A DNA stretch of 46,311 bases from Verrucomicrobiota bacterium. Lineage in GTDB: Bacteria; Verrucomicrobiota; Verrucomicrobiia; Opitutales; UBA953. Below the pieces are notes generated by a model. The model was not told the DNA's origin and did not search any database. It saw nothing but the letters and a program-made list of their open reading frames with translations. The translations under genes were made by a program, and so were the position numbers. Shown here piece by piece: positions 25,210 through 33,946 of this stretch (the stretch's first letter is position 1; every line of letters starts with the position of its first letter). The DNA is taken from assembly GCA_003569205.1 (NCBI GenBank), contig BGOK01000019.1:1-46311 (forward strand). Direction: 5' to 3'.

Positions 25210-26280
25210 ATGAGCGAAGTTACCTCGCCCGTTGGCCATAAGATTGCCTTAGACTGCATGGGCGGCGACCTCGGTCCCGCTGAAGCGGTCGCTGGGGCGG
25301 CTTTGGCTATCCGCGAAGGCATCGTCGGCCCAGAGGATATGCTCATCTTGGTGGGCCATGAGGATAACCTGCGTCTGTTGGCGATGGATAATCGGATCCT
25401 CAACCACAAGCGCATCCAATTCCGACACGCGCCCGCCGTTGTTAACCCCGACGACGCTGCGATGACTGTAATCAAGTCCAAGCGTGATTCCTCCATGGTG
25501 ATTGCCTTGGAAATGCTGAAGTCTGGCGAAGTCGATGCGGTCGTTTCGACTGGCAACACCAAGGCCCTGGTCGCCGCTGGCACGATTAAAGTTCGCGCGA
25601 TGGAAGGCGCTGAACGACCGGCCCTGGCGGCCATCATGCCACGACGCGAAGGCCACTTCGTGTTGCTCGACGTCGGCGCCAACCCCGAAGCTAAGCCTGA
25701 GCACCTGCTCCACAACGCCGTGCTCGGCTCCATTTACGCGCAAAGCGCCCTCGGTATCGCCAGCCCTCGCATCGGCCTACTTTCTGTCGGCTCAGAGGAA
25801 GGCAAGGGGGGCGCGCGCATCAATCGCACCCACACCTTGCTTAAAGCGATGGGCGATAAGATTAATTACGTCGGACCCGTCGAAGGCTTCGATGTCTTTG
25901 GCGACTGCTGTGACGTCGTTGTCACCGATGGCTTCACGGGTAATGTGATCCTCAAGACCTTGGAAGGCTTGGTCTACATGGTTCGTGACATGATTGGCAG
26001 CAAAGTGAAGCGCAACCCCGTCTACTTGGCCGGCGGTATCGCGATGTTTCCCTTGCTGCGTGAATTAAAGGGTAAACTGAAGCCGGAACGCTACGGCGGA
26101 GCCCCCTTGCTCGGCTTGGGCGGCCTCGTCATGAAGGCACACGGCTCCAGTAACCGCCAAGGCATCGCCAGCGCCATCCGCCTAGGCTATGAAGCCCTCG
26201 GCCATGGTACCGGCCACCGGATGCTGGCAGGTTTAGCTGAGGCAAATGCGGTGATTTTGGCCAACCCCGAGGTTGTCTAA
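25210..26280 (+). CDS. plsX: phosphate acyltransferase PlsX
   Basis: Makes acyl-phosphate from acyl-ACP for phospholipid synthesis. The 356-residue product starts at ATG 25210. It shows IALDCMGGDLGPAEAVAGA at the N-terminus, then VVSTGNTKALVAAGTI, RPALAAIMP, LLDVGANPEAKPEHLL, LLSVGSEEGKGG and the strongly conserved VVVTDGFTGNVILKTLEG. The C-terminal APLLGLGGLVMKAHGSSNRQ is typical. It lies between rpmF and fabH, the standard arrangement that couples lipid and ribosome genes. A short stem CCCGC-CCCA-GCGGG followed by TGTTTT (26298-26317) after the stop is a weak terminator or attenuator before fabH. Confidence 0.96.
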   Translation: MSEVTSPVGHKIALDCMGGDLGPAEAVAGAALAIREGIVGPEDMLILVGHEDNLRLLAMDNRILNHKRIQFRHAPAVVNPDDAAMTVIKSKRDSSMVIALEMLKSGEVDAVVSTGNTKALVAAGTIKVRAMEGAERPALAAIMPRREGHFVLLDVGANPEAKPEHLLHNAVLGSIYAQSALGIASPRIGLLSVGSEEGKGGARINRTHTLLKAMGDKINYVGPVEGFDVFGDCCDVVVTDGFTGNVILKTLEGLVYMVRDMIGSKVKRNPVYLAGGIAMFPLLRELKGKLKPERYGGAPLLGLGGLVMKAHGSSNRQGIASAIRLGYEALGHGTGHRMLAGLAEANAVILANPEVV

Positions 26281-26330
26281 GGTTTTAGTGTTCCCTTCCC
26301 GCCCCAGCGGGTGTTTTCTCACAGCCCTTG

Positions 26331-27344
26331 ATGAGCACTGCCGCGCTATCAGTCTTCATCCGCTCCGTCGGAGTCCACGCCCCTGAGCGGAAGTTGACCA
26401 ACGACGACCTTTCCAAGCTCGTCGACACCAACGACGAGTGGATCAAGACACGCTCGGGTATTTCTGAGCGCCGCATCGCTGGCCCGGACGAGAATCCCTC
26501 GGACATGGGTGCCAAGGCCGCCGCGCACGCTATGCAGAATGCGGGGCTCAATCCCGAGGACATCGACCTACTGATCGTAGCGACGATGACGCCCGACGTG
26601 CCCTTCCCTTCGACGGCTTGCTTACTACAAGCTAAGTTAGGCCTCCGGCGCGACATCCCCGCCTTCGACGTCTCGGCTGCATGCTCGGGCTTCGTCTTCG
26701 CCCTCCAAGTTGGTACGGACATGCTCCGTTCCGGACGGTATCGTCGGGCTCTGGTCGTCGGCACCGAAAAACTTTCCACCGTCATGGACTGGCAGGATCG
26801 CACCACGTGCGTCCTCTTCGGCGATGGGGCGGGGGCCGCTATCATCGAAACCACCGACATCCCAGGCGTTGGCATCCTCGGCAACCTTCTGGGCTCCGAC
26901 GGGGTTAACGCCGAGCTCATCCACTGCGTCGCTGGTGGCTCCGCTAAGCCAGCCACCGCGCAAACTATGGCCGACCGGGAGCACTGCCTCCGCATGAACG
27001 GCAAAGAAGTCTTTAAGCTCGCCGTCCGCGTGATGTCGGAATCCTGCCAGCGCGTCCTCGCGCAGTGCGGCGTGAGCTCCGACGAAGTCGCTTGGTTCAT
27101 CCCGCACCAAGCCAACTCCCGCATCTTGGAAGCCGTCGCCAGCCAACTGAACGTAGGCCTCGAACGCTTCCCCTCAAACCTCGAACGCTACGGCAACACC
27201 TCTGCCGCCTCGATTCCGCTCGCCCTCGAAGAGGCTTGGCGGAACGGCCAAATCAAGCACGGCGACCTCGTCCTGCTCGTCGCGTTCGGCTCCGGCCTCA
27301 CCTGGGGCGCAACCCTTCTCCGCTGGCATGAACCTCGTCGCTAA
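26331..27344 (+). CDS. fabH: beta-ketoacyl-ACP synthase III
   Basis: Starts fatty-acid synthesis by condensing acetyl-CoA with malonyl-ACP. From ATG 26331 (MSTAALSVFIRSVGVHAPER) the product has 337 residues; the preceding TTG is less likely. The catalytic triad is complete: Cys in FDVSAACSGFVFALQ, His in WFIPHQANSRI and Asn in YGNTSAASIPLAL. NDEWIKTRSGISERRI near the N-terminus is the FabH signature. Some FabH-like proteins serve polyketide or other pathways, but the plsX neighbour supports the housekeeping role. The next gene's ATG overlaps its end by 17 bases. Confidence 0.95.
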   Translation: MSTAALSVFIRSVGVHAPERKLTNDDLSKLVDTNDEWIKTRSGISERRIAGPDENPSDMGAKAAAHAMQNAGLNPEDIDLLIVATMTPDVPFPSTACLLQAKLGLRRDIPAFDVSAACSGFVFALQVGTDMLRSGRYRRALVVGTEKLSTVMDWQDRTTCVLFGDGAGAAIIETTDIPGVGILGNLLGSDGVNAELIHCVAGGSAKPATAQTMADREHCLRMNGKEVFKLAVRVMSESCQRVLAQCGVSSDEVAWFIPHQANSRILEAVASQLNVGLERFPSNLERYGNTSAASIPLALEEAWRNGQIKHGDLVLLVAFGSGLTWGATLLRWHEPRR

Positions 27345-28448
27345 AACCTTTCTCGCAGCCTGCTGCCTACTGAGCCTTTCGGTCTCAGCCGAACTCATCC
27401 ATCAAGACGGCGGCTGGCGCGTTAAGCCCGGCACGTCTTCCGGTATCATTCCGGATAGCCGCACGGACGAAATCCTCAAGACTATCGACCGAGCCGAGAA
27501 CTTATCGATTATGCGCGAAGACCGCGCCGCCCTGGCACTTTGGAACAAGCTGGTTGAAAAAAGAAGCCGGCACCGACGTGGGAGCGATTGCCCTCCTTGG
27601 CCGCGCGCGCCTCTATGTCCAGAGTGGCCAATTCGATGACGCGGAGGCCGACCTCGATGTTATCTTTAAGACGCACTCGAACTTTGCTGGTTTTGGCCAA
27701 GCCGTCCAGCTCGCCTTCGACTTGGCCGGCCAATACGATCGCGGCGAACGTCGCTACCTTGGTGGTTGGTTCCCTTGGTTTAAAGACCCCCTGCACGCGT
27801 TGAGCATCTACGATAAGATTCTGAAAGTCGCGCCTGTCGGGGTAATCGCCGAAGAGAGCCTCATCCATGCCGCCCGGCTCGCCGAGCGCGAAGACCGCAA
27901 GGAAATCTACAGCGAGATGCTGGAGCGCATCGTGAGCGATTACGCCACCTCGAAGCATGCCCCCGAAGCACTCGAGCGCCTCGCCAAACTGCGCGGTGCA
28001 GAGTCGATGGGCCGGACTTCGACCAAGCCACTACGCTAGAATCGGCCGACCACTGGCGCACGCTGGCGGACCAGTTCCCTGGGAACCCGCGCGCCCACAG
28101 TCCCCTGAACAGATCAAGATGCTCCGCGACCGGGCCGCCCGCGCCCGCCTTAACCTCGGAAAATTCTATTGGTTCAAACGCAATAACCCGGAAGCCGCCA
28201 AGCTGATGGCCAATGCGTGCCGCAACCTCGCGCCCGAATCAGAAGCCGCCAAAGAAGCGGAAGGATTGCTCGCCGAGATTCAAGCGAACCCCACGCCGCC
28301 GAAGTCCATCGTCGACCGCCTCCTCGGCGTCTACCCGCGTCCGCGGACGAGCGCAGATCCCAAACCGACGGTCGTCGGCGAGGAACTCGACGTACTCGGC
28401 TTCGGCAAGGGAGCGCCGAAGTCCGCCACCGAACCGGAACGCCGCTGA
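27328..28448 (+). CDS. BamD-like tetratricopeptide repeat protein, frame broken
   Basis: Exported helical-repeat protein, probably BamD-like (outer-membrane protein assembly), by position next to an LptE-like gene. ATG 27328 opens a signal peptide (KTFLAACCLLSLSVSAE) followed by LIHQDGGWRV. The TPR-like part includes ALALWNKLVEK, IALLGRARLYVQSGQFDDAE, HALSIYDKILKVAP and YATSKHAPEALERLAKLRG. The frame changes near 27548, 28010 and 28095. Pieces run 27328 to about 27550, 27554 to about 28010, a short middle piece (DFDQATTLESADHWRTLADQ), and a last piece to 28448 (LNLGKFYWFKRNNPEAAKL). Repaired length is about 373 residues. BamD proteins are usually lipoproteins, but no lipobox is visible, so the assignment is tentative. 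Confidence 0.68.
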
Positions 28449-28931
28449 TGCGCCTCCTACCTCTCCTCGCCGCCGCGCTTCTCGCGGGTTGTTCCGCCTA
28501 CCAACTCGGTGGGCCGAAGCCGGCCCTTCTCCCGGATCGAGGTGTTGCCGATTCGTAATTCCACGGCCCGTCCGGGACTCCAGGCCATCTTTCAGGAAAA
28601 ACTCGTGGAAGACCTCGGTCGGGACCCTCGGATCAAAGGTGGCCCGGGCGGCGCTAAACTCGACGTCGAAGTCGTCACCTACCGCCGGGTCGGCCTGACG
28701 ACCAAGTCGACCGATGCCTACAGCTTCTCGAGTTACCGCGTGACGATGGTAGCGCGCTGCACGCTCACCACCGACGGTGGCCAGAAACTCCTCTTTAAGG
28801 ACCGTGAATTCAGCTCGGTGGCAACGCTCCAACTCACGGGGGATTCTGCTTCCGAGGAGCGCAGCCTCGCTCCGGGACTTCTGAGTGACCTGTCGTCGCA
28901 AATTCGCGAAGCCGCTACCACCGCTTGGTAA
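28448..28931 (+). CDS. LptE-like LPS-assembly lipoprotein, one frame break
   Basis: Outer-membrane lipoprotein of the LptE type, which plugs the LptD barrel for LPS export. ATG 28448 overlaps the previous stop (TGATG). The signal ends in the lipobox LLAGC, followed by SAYQLGG, the common GYxLxG start of LptE. Near 28530 one extra base shifts the frame. The rest reads SRIEVLPIRNSTARPGLQAI, then EDLGRDPRI, VVTYRRVGLTTKSTDAY and DREFSSVATLQLTG, ending at 28931. Removing one base gives a 160-residue protein of normal length. The pattern (IxVLPIxNxTxxPGLQ...) matches LptE and related lipoproteins. Other small OM lipoproteins cannot be fully excluded. Confidence 0.78.
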
Positions 28932-28932
28932 T

Positions 28933-29582
28933 ATGCCCACCCCGGTCGTCGCTCCCTCTCTCCTCGCCGCAACCACGGCGAATTCATCGCTGGGCCTCCG
29001 TGCGATCGAAGAGGCTGGGCTGACGTGGGTGCACCTCGACATCATGGATGGGCATTTCGTGCCCAACATCAGTTTTGGCCCGCAGGTCGTCGCCGATCTC
29101 CGTCCCCGCACGAAACTCCATTTTGATGTACACCTGATGCTCACGCATCCGGACCGCTTTGTGCTGCGTTTGCGCAAGCGGGCGCCGAGCGACTCACCGT
29201 GCATATCGAAGCTGAGCACGACATGGGCCAGACGCTGGCGGCGATTAAAGCCGCCGGACTCAAGGCGGGTATCGCGATGAACCCTGATGGCGATCCCCGC
29301 CGGCTCTTACCTTACCTTGACGCGGTTGACCTCGTCCTCTGCATGACTGTCTTTCCAGGCTTCGGCGGACAGGCCTTCATCCCGGCAGTCCTCGACAACA
29401 TCCGCTTCCTCGCGGCCGAACGGCGGGCGCGCGGCCTCGACTTCCGCCTAGAAGTGGATGGCGGCGTCAATGCCGAGACGGGCCAGCGTTGCCGGGAGGC
29501 TGGGGCAGATACGCTCGTGGCCGGTACGGCGTTCTTCAAGGCGCCGGATCGGAAAGCTTTCGTCGCTGGGCTGACGGCTTAA
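28933..29582 (+). CDS. rpe: ribulose-phosphate 3-epimerase, one frame break
   Basis: Pentose-phosphate enzyme interconverting ribulose-5-phosphate and xylulose-5-phosphate. ATG 28933 follows the lptE stop by one base. The TIM-barrel motifs are VAPSLLAA, VHLDIMDGHFVPNISFGP, FDVHLMLTHPDRF, then after a break near 29165 AQAGAERLTVHIEAE, CMTVFPGFGGQAF, LEVDGGVNAE and DTLVAGTAFF. The span is 650 bases, so one missing base restores a 216-residue protein of standard length. All catalytic Asp and His positions (D in HLDIMDGH and EVDGG, H in DVHLM) are present. The 3' end overlaps the convergent rlmN stop by 4 bases. Confidence 0.94.
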
Positions 29583-30712
29583 GCCGCCGCGGGCGGTGAA
29601 GGGTCGGCACCCAACGTCTTCTCTTTCTGTAGACGGAGTTGCCCGCAGGCCGCATCGATGTCGTGGCCCTTCTCGCGGCGCAACGTGGCGGTGACGCCCA
29701 ACGCACGGACCTCTTTCACGAAACGATCTTGGCGGGTGATGGACGGCCGCACCCAGGGCAGGCCCTCCACCGTGTTATAAGGGATGAGGTTCACGTGCGC
29801 GTGCAAATCGCGGGCGATGGCGGCGAGCTTACGCGCTTGATCGAGAGAATCGTTGATATCCTCGATGAGGATGAACTCCAAGGTGAGCATGCGCCCGTGT
29901 GTACGGGCGAAGATCTTCGCCGCGGGGATGAGTTGCTCGAGCGGGTACTTGCGGTTCACCGGCATGATCTGTTCGCGCACCTCGTTGGTCGCGCCGTGGA
30001 GGCTGATGGCGAGACGGAAACCGAGATCCTCCTCGGCCAGCTTGAGGATCTTAGGGACGACCCCGGAAGTGGAGATCGTGACGCGCCGAGCACCAAAGCC
30101 GAAGCCCCAGGCTGCGTTCACCGTCTTAAGGGCAGCCAGCAAGTTATCGTAGTTGGCGAGCGGCTCGCCCATGCCCATGACCACGATATTGTCAAAAGAG
30201 GCCAACCCCTCGGCCGCCCGGGTCGGGTCGGTTTGGTCCTCGATGCGGCAGACCTGGACCAGTTGGGAGACGATTTCGCCCACGGACAGGTCGCGCTTCC
30301 AGCCCTCGAGCCCGGAGGCGCAAAACTTGCAGCCATAGGCGCAGCCCACCTGGGTCGAGATACAGATCGTGCGGCGGGACTTATCCTGCCCCACGCCTTC
30401 CATCGGGGCGCGGATGATGACGGTCTCGATCAGGGACCCATCGCGGAGGCGTTGCAGGAGCTTTTGGGTGACATCCGAGGCCGTTTTCTTGCCTAAAACC
30501 TCCGCACTATTAAAGTCGTAATTATCTGCCAGCCAAGACCTTAAGTCAGATGGAAGGTTGGTCATCACCTCGGCACTTTCGGCCCGCTTAGGGTAGAGCC
30601 AGGCAAAGACCTGGCCAGCCCGGTAGCGGGGGTGGCCGGCCTCGGCGAGGCGCGCACCGAGGCTATCGGGCGTCTCTCCGTGAATGGAGGGTTTTTCGGG
30701 CTTGAAAGCCAT
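29579..30712 (-). CDS. rlmN: 23S rRNA (adenine2503-C2)-methyltransferase
   Basis: Radical-SAM enzyme that methylates A2503 of 23S rRNA (and A37 of some tRNAs). The 377-residue product starts at ATG 30712. The CX3CX2C cluster motif is CAYGCKFCASG, preceded by TICISTQVG. Later come MGMGEPLANYDN, STSGVVPKILKLAEE, LAISLHGATNEVREQIMP and the C-terminal region with VTATLRREKGHDIDAACGQL, holding the second catalytic Cys. The N-terminal helical domain includes RAGQVFAWLYPKRAES. Length and order match RlmN rather than Cfr. It is convergent with rpe and divergent from the long greA, sharing a 101-base spacer. Confidence 0.96.
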   Translation of the reverse strand: MAFKPEKPSIHGETPDSLGARLAEAGHPRYRAGQVFAWLYPKRAESAEVMTNLPSDLRSWLADNYDFNSAEVLGKKTASDVTQKLLQRLRDGSLIETVIIRAPMEGVGQDKSRRTICISTQVGCAYGCKFCASGLEGWKRDLSVGEIVSQLVQVCRIEDQTDPTRAAEGLASFDNIVVMGMGEPLANYDNLLAALKTVNAAWGFGFGARRVTISTSGVVPKILKLAEEDLGFRLAISLHGATNEVREQIMPVNRKYPLEQLIPAAKIFARTHGRMLTLEFILIEDINDSLDQARKLAAIARDLHAHVNLIPYNTVEGLPWVRPSITRQDRFVKEVRALGVTATLRREKGHDIDAACGQLRLQKEKTLGADPSPPAAA

Positions 30713-30743
30713 GGTTTAGCGCGGCGGCGTGGCTGGCAATCGA

Positions 30744-30765
30744 GCGGGGTCCGAGGCGGACCCGC
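30744..30765. promoter_or_regulatory. hairpin in the rlmN-greA spacer
   Basis: GCGGGGTCCG and CGGACCCGC pair around an AGG loop with one bulged G. It sits in the divergent spacer, 49 bases before the greA start, with no T run. Its role is unknown. Confidence 0.25.
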
Positions 30766-30813
30766 CTTCCTGCTTGCAACTGCGATTTGTTATGCCCAAA
30801 ACCATTTTTTGCA

Positions 30814-32778
30814 ATGAGCAACAAGGCCCCCAACCCACAAGGTGGAAAAATCAACGCTCTGGAGAATACCAAGACCAAGGTATCCGAAGGACAGACCGGA
30901 TTCTGCCTCCACCAAGCTTGGGGTATCGGTATTATCCGTGCCTTCGACGCTGCGACCAACCGCTTCACCGTCGACTTCCCTGAACAGGCCAAAAAAGGCC
31001 ATGCCATGGACGCCGCTTTCTTCTCCGGAAAGATCGAGATCATCGAGCCCAGTTCCCTCATTGCCCAAGCCTATTCCGATGAAGGCAAGGCCAAGGTAGC
31101 GGTCCTCGTCTCCGACGACCCCGCTGGTCTCGTGAAGGCGCTCCTCGCCGAGCTCCCGACGGGCGAATGTTCCTCTTACGCCCTCGAAGCCAACCTCGAG
31201 CGCGTCCACTTCGCCTCCCTCGCCTCGGGCAAGGATCGCGCCGCCGCCTTCAAGGCCTGGTGGACCAAGGGTCGCGCCGCTCTCCGCAAGGACCGCGCCA
31301 TTCTCATCCCTGAGCGCAAGGGTGGCAACTACGCCCTCCTCGAAGCCCCGGTTGACCTCGGTGAAGACCTCTTTGCCCAGTACGAACTCGCCCCGAATTT
31401 CGAACGCAAGTTGGGCCTCCTTGAAGAACTCGCCGAGAGCTCTTCCGCTGAGACCCGCTCCGCCGCCACCGAAGCCAACCTCGCTAAAGTTTCGAGCGAC
31501 CTCGCCAAGGCCGTCGCTGGCCTCACTGGCTTACGTCGCTCGGCTAACCTCCCGAAGGTACTCTGTGCCATCTGGAACCGCGACAAGTTCTTCCGCACCG
31601 CGGTTGAAACCGTCGAAACCTTTAGCCCCACGGCTTCGGACATCATTGCCCTCTGCGACGAGAATGACCTCGCGCACGTGGCTCTGAGCATCCCGCACAC
31701 GACCGAGAAAATCCGCAGCCTCCTCGACCTCGTCCGGGCGCACCACGGTGACAACTGGTCTGACCGCGCTTTCGACCTCCTCCGTAACCGCGACATCGGC
31801 GGCACCAAGAGCGGCTCCGCCAAGCTTGTATCGGAGTGTATCTCCTACCTGTGTGACGCAGGCCTCAGCGCCCACGTTGGCCAGCGCTTCGCGCAGTGGC
31901 TCGAAACTCGCGAACTCCGTCCCCCGGTCATCATCTGGGTCATCAAGAACCGCGACTCCAAGAAGTACTCTGAAATCGTTGCCCCGCTGATCGTCCCGAG
32001 CTTCCTCGGCTCCATCCTCGCGAGCATCGACACCGAAGCCCTCGAATCGAATTCGACCGCCCGCATCCCGCTGGCCAACGAGCTCATCAAGGACAAGGCC
32101 CTCATCTCTGATATCATTGCGCCCGCCGGCGGCAAGCAGGCCGACAGTGAAACCATCTTCGACCTGGCTCGCATCATGTTGCGCAACCAAGGCTTCGACA
32201 AGATGACGAAGAACTCGCTCCTCGCACGCCTCGCCAAGATCGAGCCGCACGTCCAGCGCCTCGTCCAGTCCCGTCAAGACGACTCCAATGTCGAAAAAGA
32301 ATTAATCGTCTCGAAGGTGAGCAAGGAAGCCCGCGAAGCCGAACTCACCGACATCGTGCAGGTCAAGTTGCCTGCCGTGAAGGAAGCGATCCAGATTGCT
32401 AAGGAGCACGGCGACTTGCGTGAGAATTCCGAGTACAAGATGGCCCGTCAGGATCACGACACCCTTGCCGGCCGTCGCGCCGAACTCGACGCGATGCTGA
32501 AGAAGGCCCGCGTCACCGATTTCACTGAAGCCACCACCGCCCTCGTTTCGATTGGCTCGACCGTCAAGCTACTGCGTGACTCGGACAAGACCGAGATTAC
32601 CTACGACATCCTCGGCGCCTGGGACGGCCAGCCCGAGTTGAACATCTTGGCTTACGTTTCCCCGCTGGCGAAGCAGTTCCTCAACCGCAAGTTGGAAGAG
32701 TCCTTCACGACCAACATCAACGGCAAGACCGAGAACTGGAAAATCCTCTCGATCCGCCGCTGGGTGGAAAAGAAGTAA
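30814..32778 (+). CDS. greA: GreA-type transcription elongation factor with long N-terminal extension
   Basis: Gre factors enter the RNA polymerase secondary channel and rescue backtracked complexes by stimulating transcript cleavage. Only the last 150 of 654 residues are a normal GreA. The coiled coil has IQIAKEHGDLRENSEYKMAR with the tip acids D534 and E537, and an FKBP-like C-terminal domain follows (LVSIGSTVKLLRDSDKTEIT). About 500 residues precede it. They begin GFCLHQAWGIGIIRAFDAA, which resembles the small CarD/Tudor-like start of chlamydial GreA, and continue as a long alpha-helical repeat-like region. Chlamydiae carry a comparable large GreA, so this is a PVC-type form. I chose ATG 30814 (MSNKAPNPQGGK); the frame is open to 30787. 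A terminator follows. Confidence 0.9.
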   Translation: MSNKAPNPQGGKINALENTKTKVSEGQTGFCLHQAWGIGIIRAFDAATNRFTVDFPEQAKKGHAMDAAFFSGKIEIIEPSSLIAQAYSDEGKAKVAVLVSDDPAGLVKALLAELPTGECSSYALEANLERVHFASLASGKDRAAAFKAWWTKGRAALRKDRAILIPERKGGNYALLEAPVDLGEDLFAQYELAPNFERKLGLLEELAESSSAETRSAATEANLAKVSSDLAKAVAGLTGLRRSANLPKVLCAIWNRDKFFRTAVETVETFSPTASDIIALCDENDLAHVALSIPHTTEKIRSLLDLVRAHHGDNWSDRAFDLLRNRDIGGTKSGSAKLVSECISYLCDAGLSAHVGQRFAQWLETRELRPPVIIWVIKNRDSKKYSEIVAPLIVPSFLGSILASIDTEALESNSTARIPLANELIKDKALISDIIAPAGGKQADSETIFDLARIMLRNQGFDKMTKNSLLARLAKIEPHVQRLVQSRQDDSNVEKELIVSKVSKEAREAELTDIVQVKLPAVKEAIQIAKEHGDLRENSEYKMARQDHDTLAGRRAELDAMLKKARVTDFTEATTALVSIGSTVKLLRDSDKTEITYDILGAWDGQPELNILAYVSPLAKQFLNRKLEESFTTNINGKTENWKILSIRRWVEKK

Positions 32779-32800
32779 GCTCCCGCCCGAGCGACCTGAC

Positions 32801-32832
32801 GAAGCCCCGGTTTTCCGGGGCTTCCTCTTTTG
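32801..32832 (+). terminator. Rho-independent terminator of the long greA
   Basis: Perfect 10-bp stem GAAGCCCCGG / CCGGGGCTTC with a TTTT loop, followed by CTCTTTT. The next gene starts three bases later. Confidence 0.92.
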
Positions 32833-32834
32833 AC

Positions 32835-33803
32835 ATGGACGCGAAGAGCCTCCAAGGTGAGCCCATGCCCGACCCTTGGGAATCCCTGCGCCTGCTCGCC
32901 GACCCTACTAGGGCGCGAATACTCTTCCTCCTAGCCAGGGGCGAACTCTCCGTCGGCGAACTGCAAGAAATCCTCGGCATGCGCCAATCGCGTATCTCGA
33001 CCCACCTATCATTGCTCCGCAAGGCTGGCCTCGCCGCCGACCGCCGCGACGGGAAGCACTCTTACTACGCCCTGACGCCGAACCTACCGAGCGGCGTGAA
33101 CCAGATCCTTGAGGCTGCGCTGGCCGCAACCGCCAAGGACGCCACCACCTTGGCCGACCAGCGTGCGTTCAAGCGGCTCGCCGAAAAGCGGCGCCGCAAG
33201 TCGGAGCAGCACTTCAACCTCGTGGCCGACCGACTCGGACGGAACTACTGCCCCGGCCGCTCCTGGGAGTCGATTGGCCAAATGCTCCTGCTCTTGGCTC
33301 CTAAAGTACGCATCGCTGACCTCGGTGCTGGCGACGGCACGGTTTCCCGCCTCCTGGCCCGGCAAGCCGAATTCGTCCATTGCGTAGATAACTCCCCTAA
33401 AATGGTCGAACTCGGAAGAGAACTTGCTGATAAAGAAGAACTTAAGAATGTAGACTACGTCCTTGGAGATATCGAAAAAGTCCCACTGAAGGACCGGAGC
33501 GTCGACCTCGCCCTCCTCAGCCAGGCCCTCCACCATGCGGAAAATCCGCGGAAAGCCCTTTCGGAGGCCTTCCGTATCCTGAAGCCGGGCGGGCGCCTGC
33601 TCATTTTGGACCTCCGGGCTCACCGTTTTGAGAAGGCGCGCGAGCTCTACGCCGACCGCTGGCTGGGGTTTAAGGAAAACGACCTGCACGACTGGATCGA
33701 GGAAGCAGGCTTTACGCACTCCGAAGTGAGGGTCGTCGCGAAGGAGGCCCCCGAGCCCCATTTCGAGACCCTGCTCGGCAGCGCCCTGAAGCCTAACCGC
33801 TGA
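32835..33803 (+). CDS. ArsR-type regulator fused to a SAM-dependent methyltransferase
   Basis: The 322-residue product combines a DNA-binding and an enzyme-like domain. Residues of about 12-85 form an ArsR winged helix (LRLLADPTRARILFLLARGE, then LGMRQSRISTHLSLLRKAGL and DGKHSYYAL). No ELCVC-type arsenic site is present. Residues of about 150-300 form a class I methyltransferase: motif I IADLGAGDGTVSRLL (D162), then HCVDNSPKMVE, ALLSQALHHAENP and ILKPGGRLLILDLR. Such fusions in other bacteria are often linked to methionine and SAM metabolism, where the domain may sense SAM or SAH; that role is inference here. It is placed directly after a terminator, so promoter elements may overlap the greA terminator. 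No target gene is adjacent. Confidence 0.85.
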   Translation: MDAKSLQGEPMPDPWESLRLLADPTRARILFLLARGELSVGELQEILGMRQSRISTHLSLLRKAGLAADRRDGKHSYYALTPNLPSGVNQILEAALAATAKDATTLADQRAFKRLAEKRRRKSEQHFNLVADRLGRNYCPGRSWESIGQMLLLLAPKVRIADLGAGDGTVSRLLARQAEFVHCVDNSPKMVELGRELADKEELKNVDYVLGDIEKVPLKDRSVDLALLSQALHHAENPRKALSEAFRILKPGGRLLILDLRAHRFEKARELYADRWLGFKENDLHDWIEEAGFTHSEVRVVAKEAPEPHFETLLGSALKPNR

Positions 33804-33946
33804 GTGTTTAATGTCATCTCCGTGACGGAGCCAGTCCGTCCGAATAATGGGAACAAAATCACTGGATAGTGCTTGGCAGTATCCACCCCAAAGGGCTATT
33901 TTAAGGCTTCCCCCCACTGAGGCCTCCCCACCTCCCCTAATCTCCG

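Noticed and set aside
27328-28448. Three separate small genes in the BamD-like region
   Set aside because: The pieces join into one TPR protein across single-base frame changes, with one signal peptide at the start and no gene-like starts for the later pieces.
31531-32277. 248-codon open frame antisense to greA
   Set aside because: Low-complexity Asp/Glu/Val product in the shadow of the greA helical extension.
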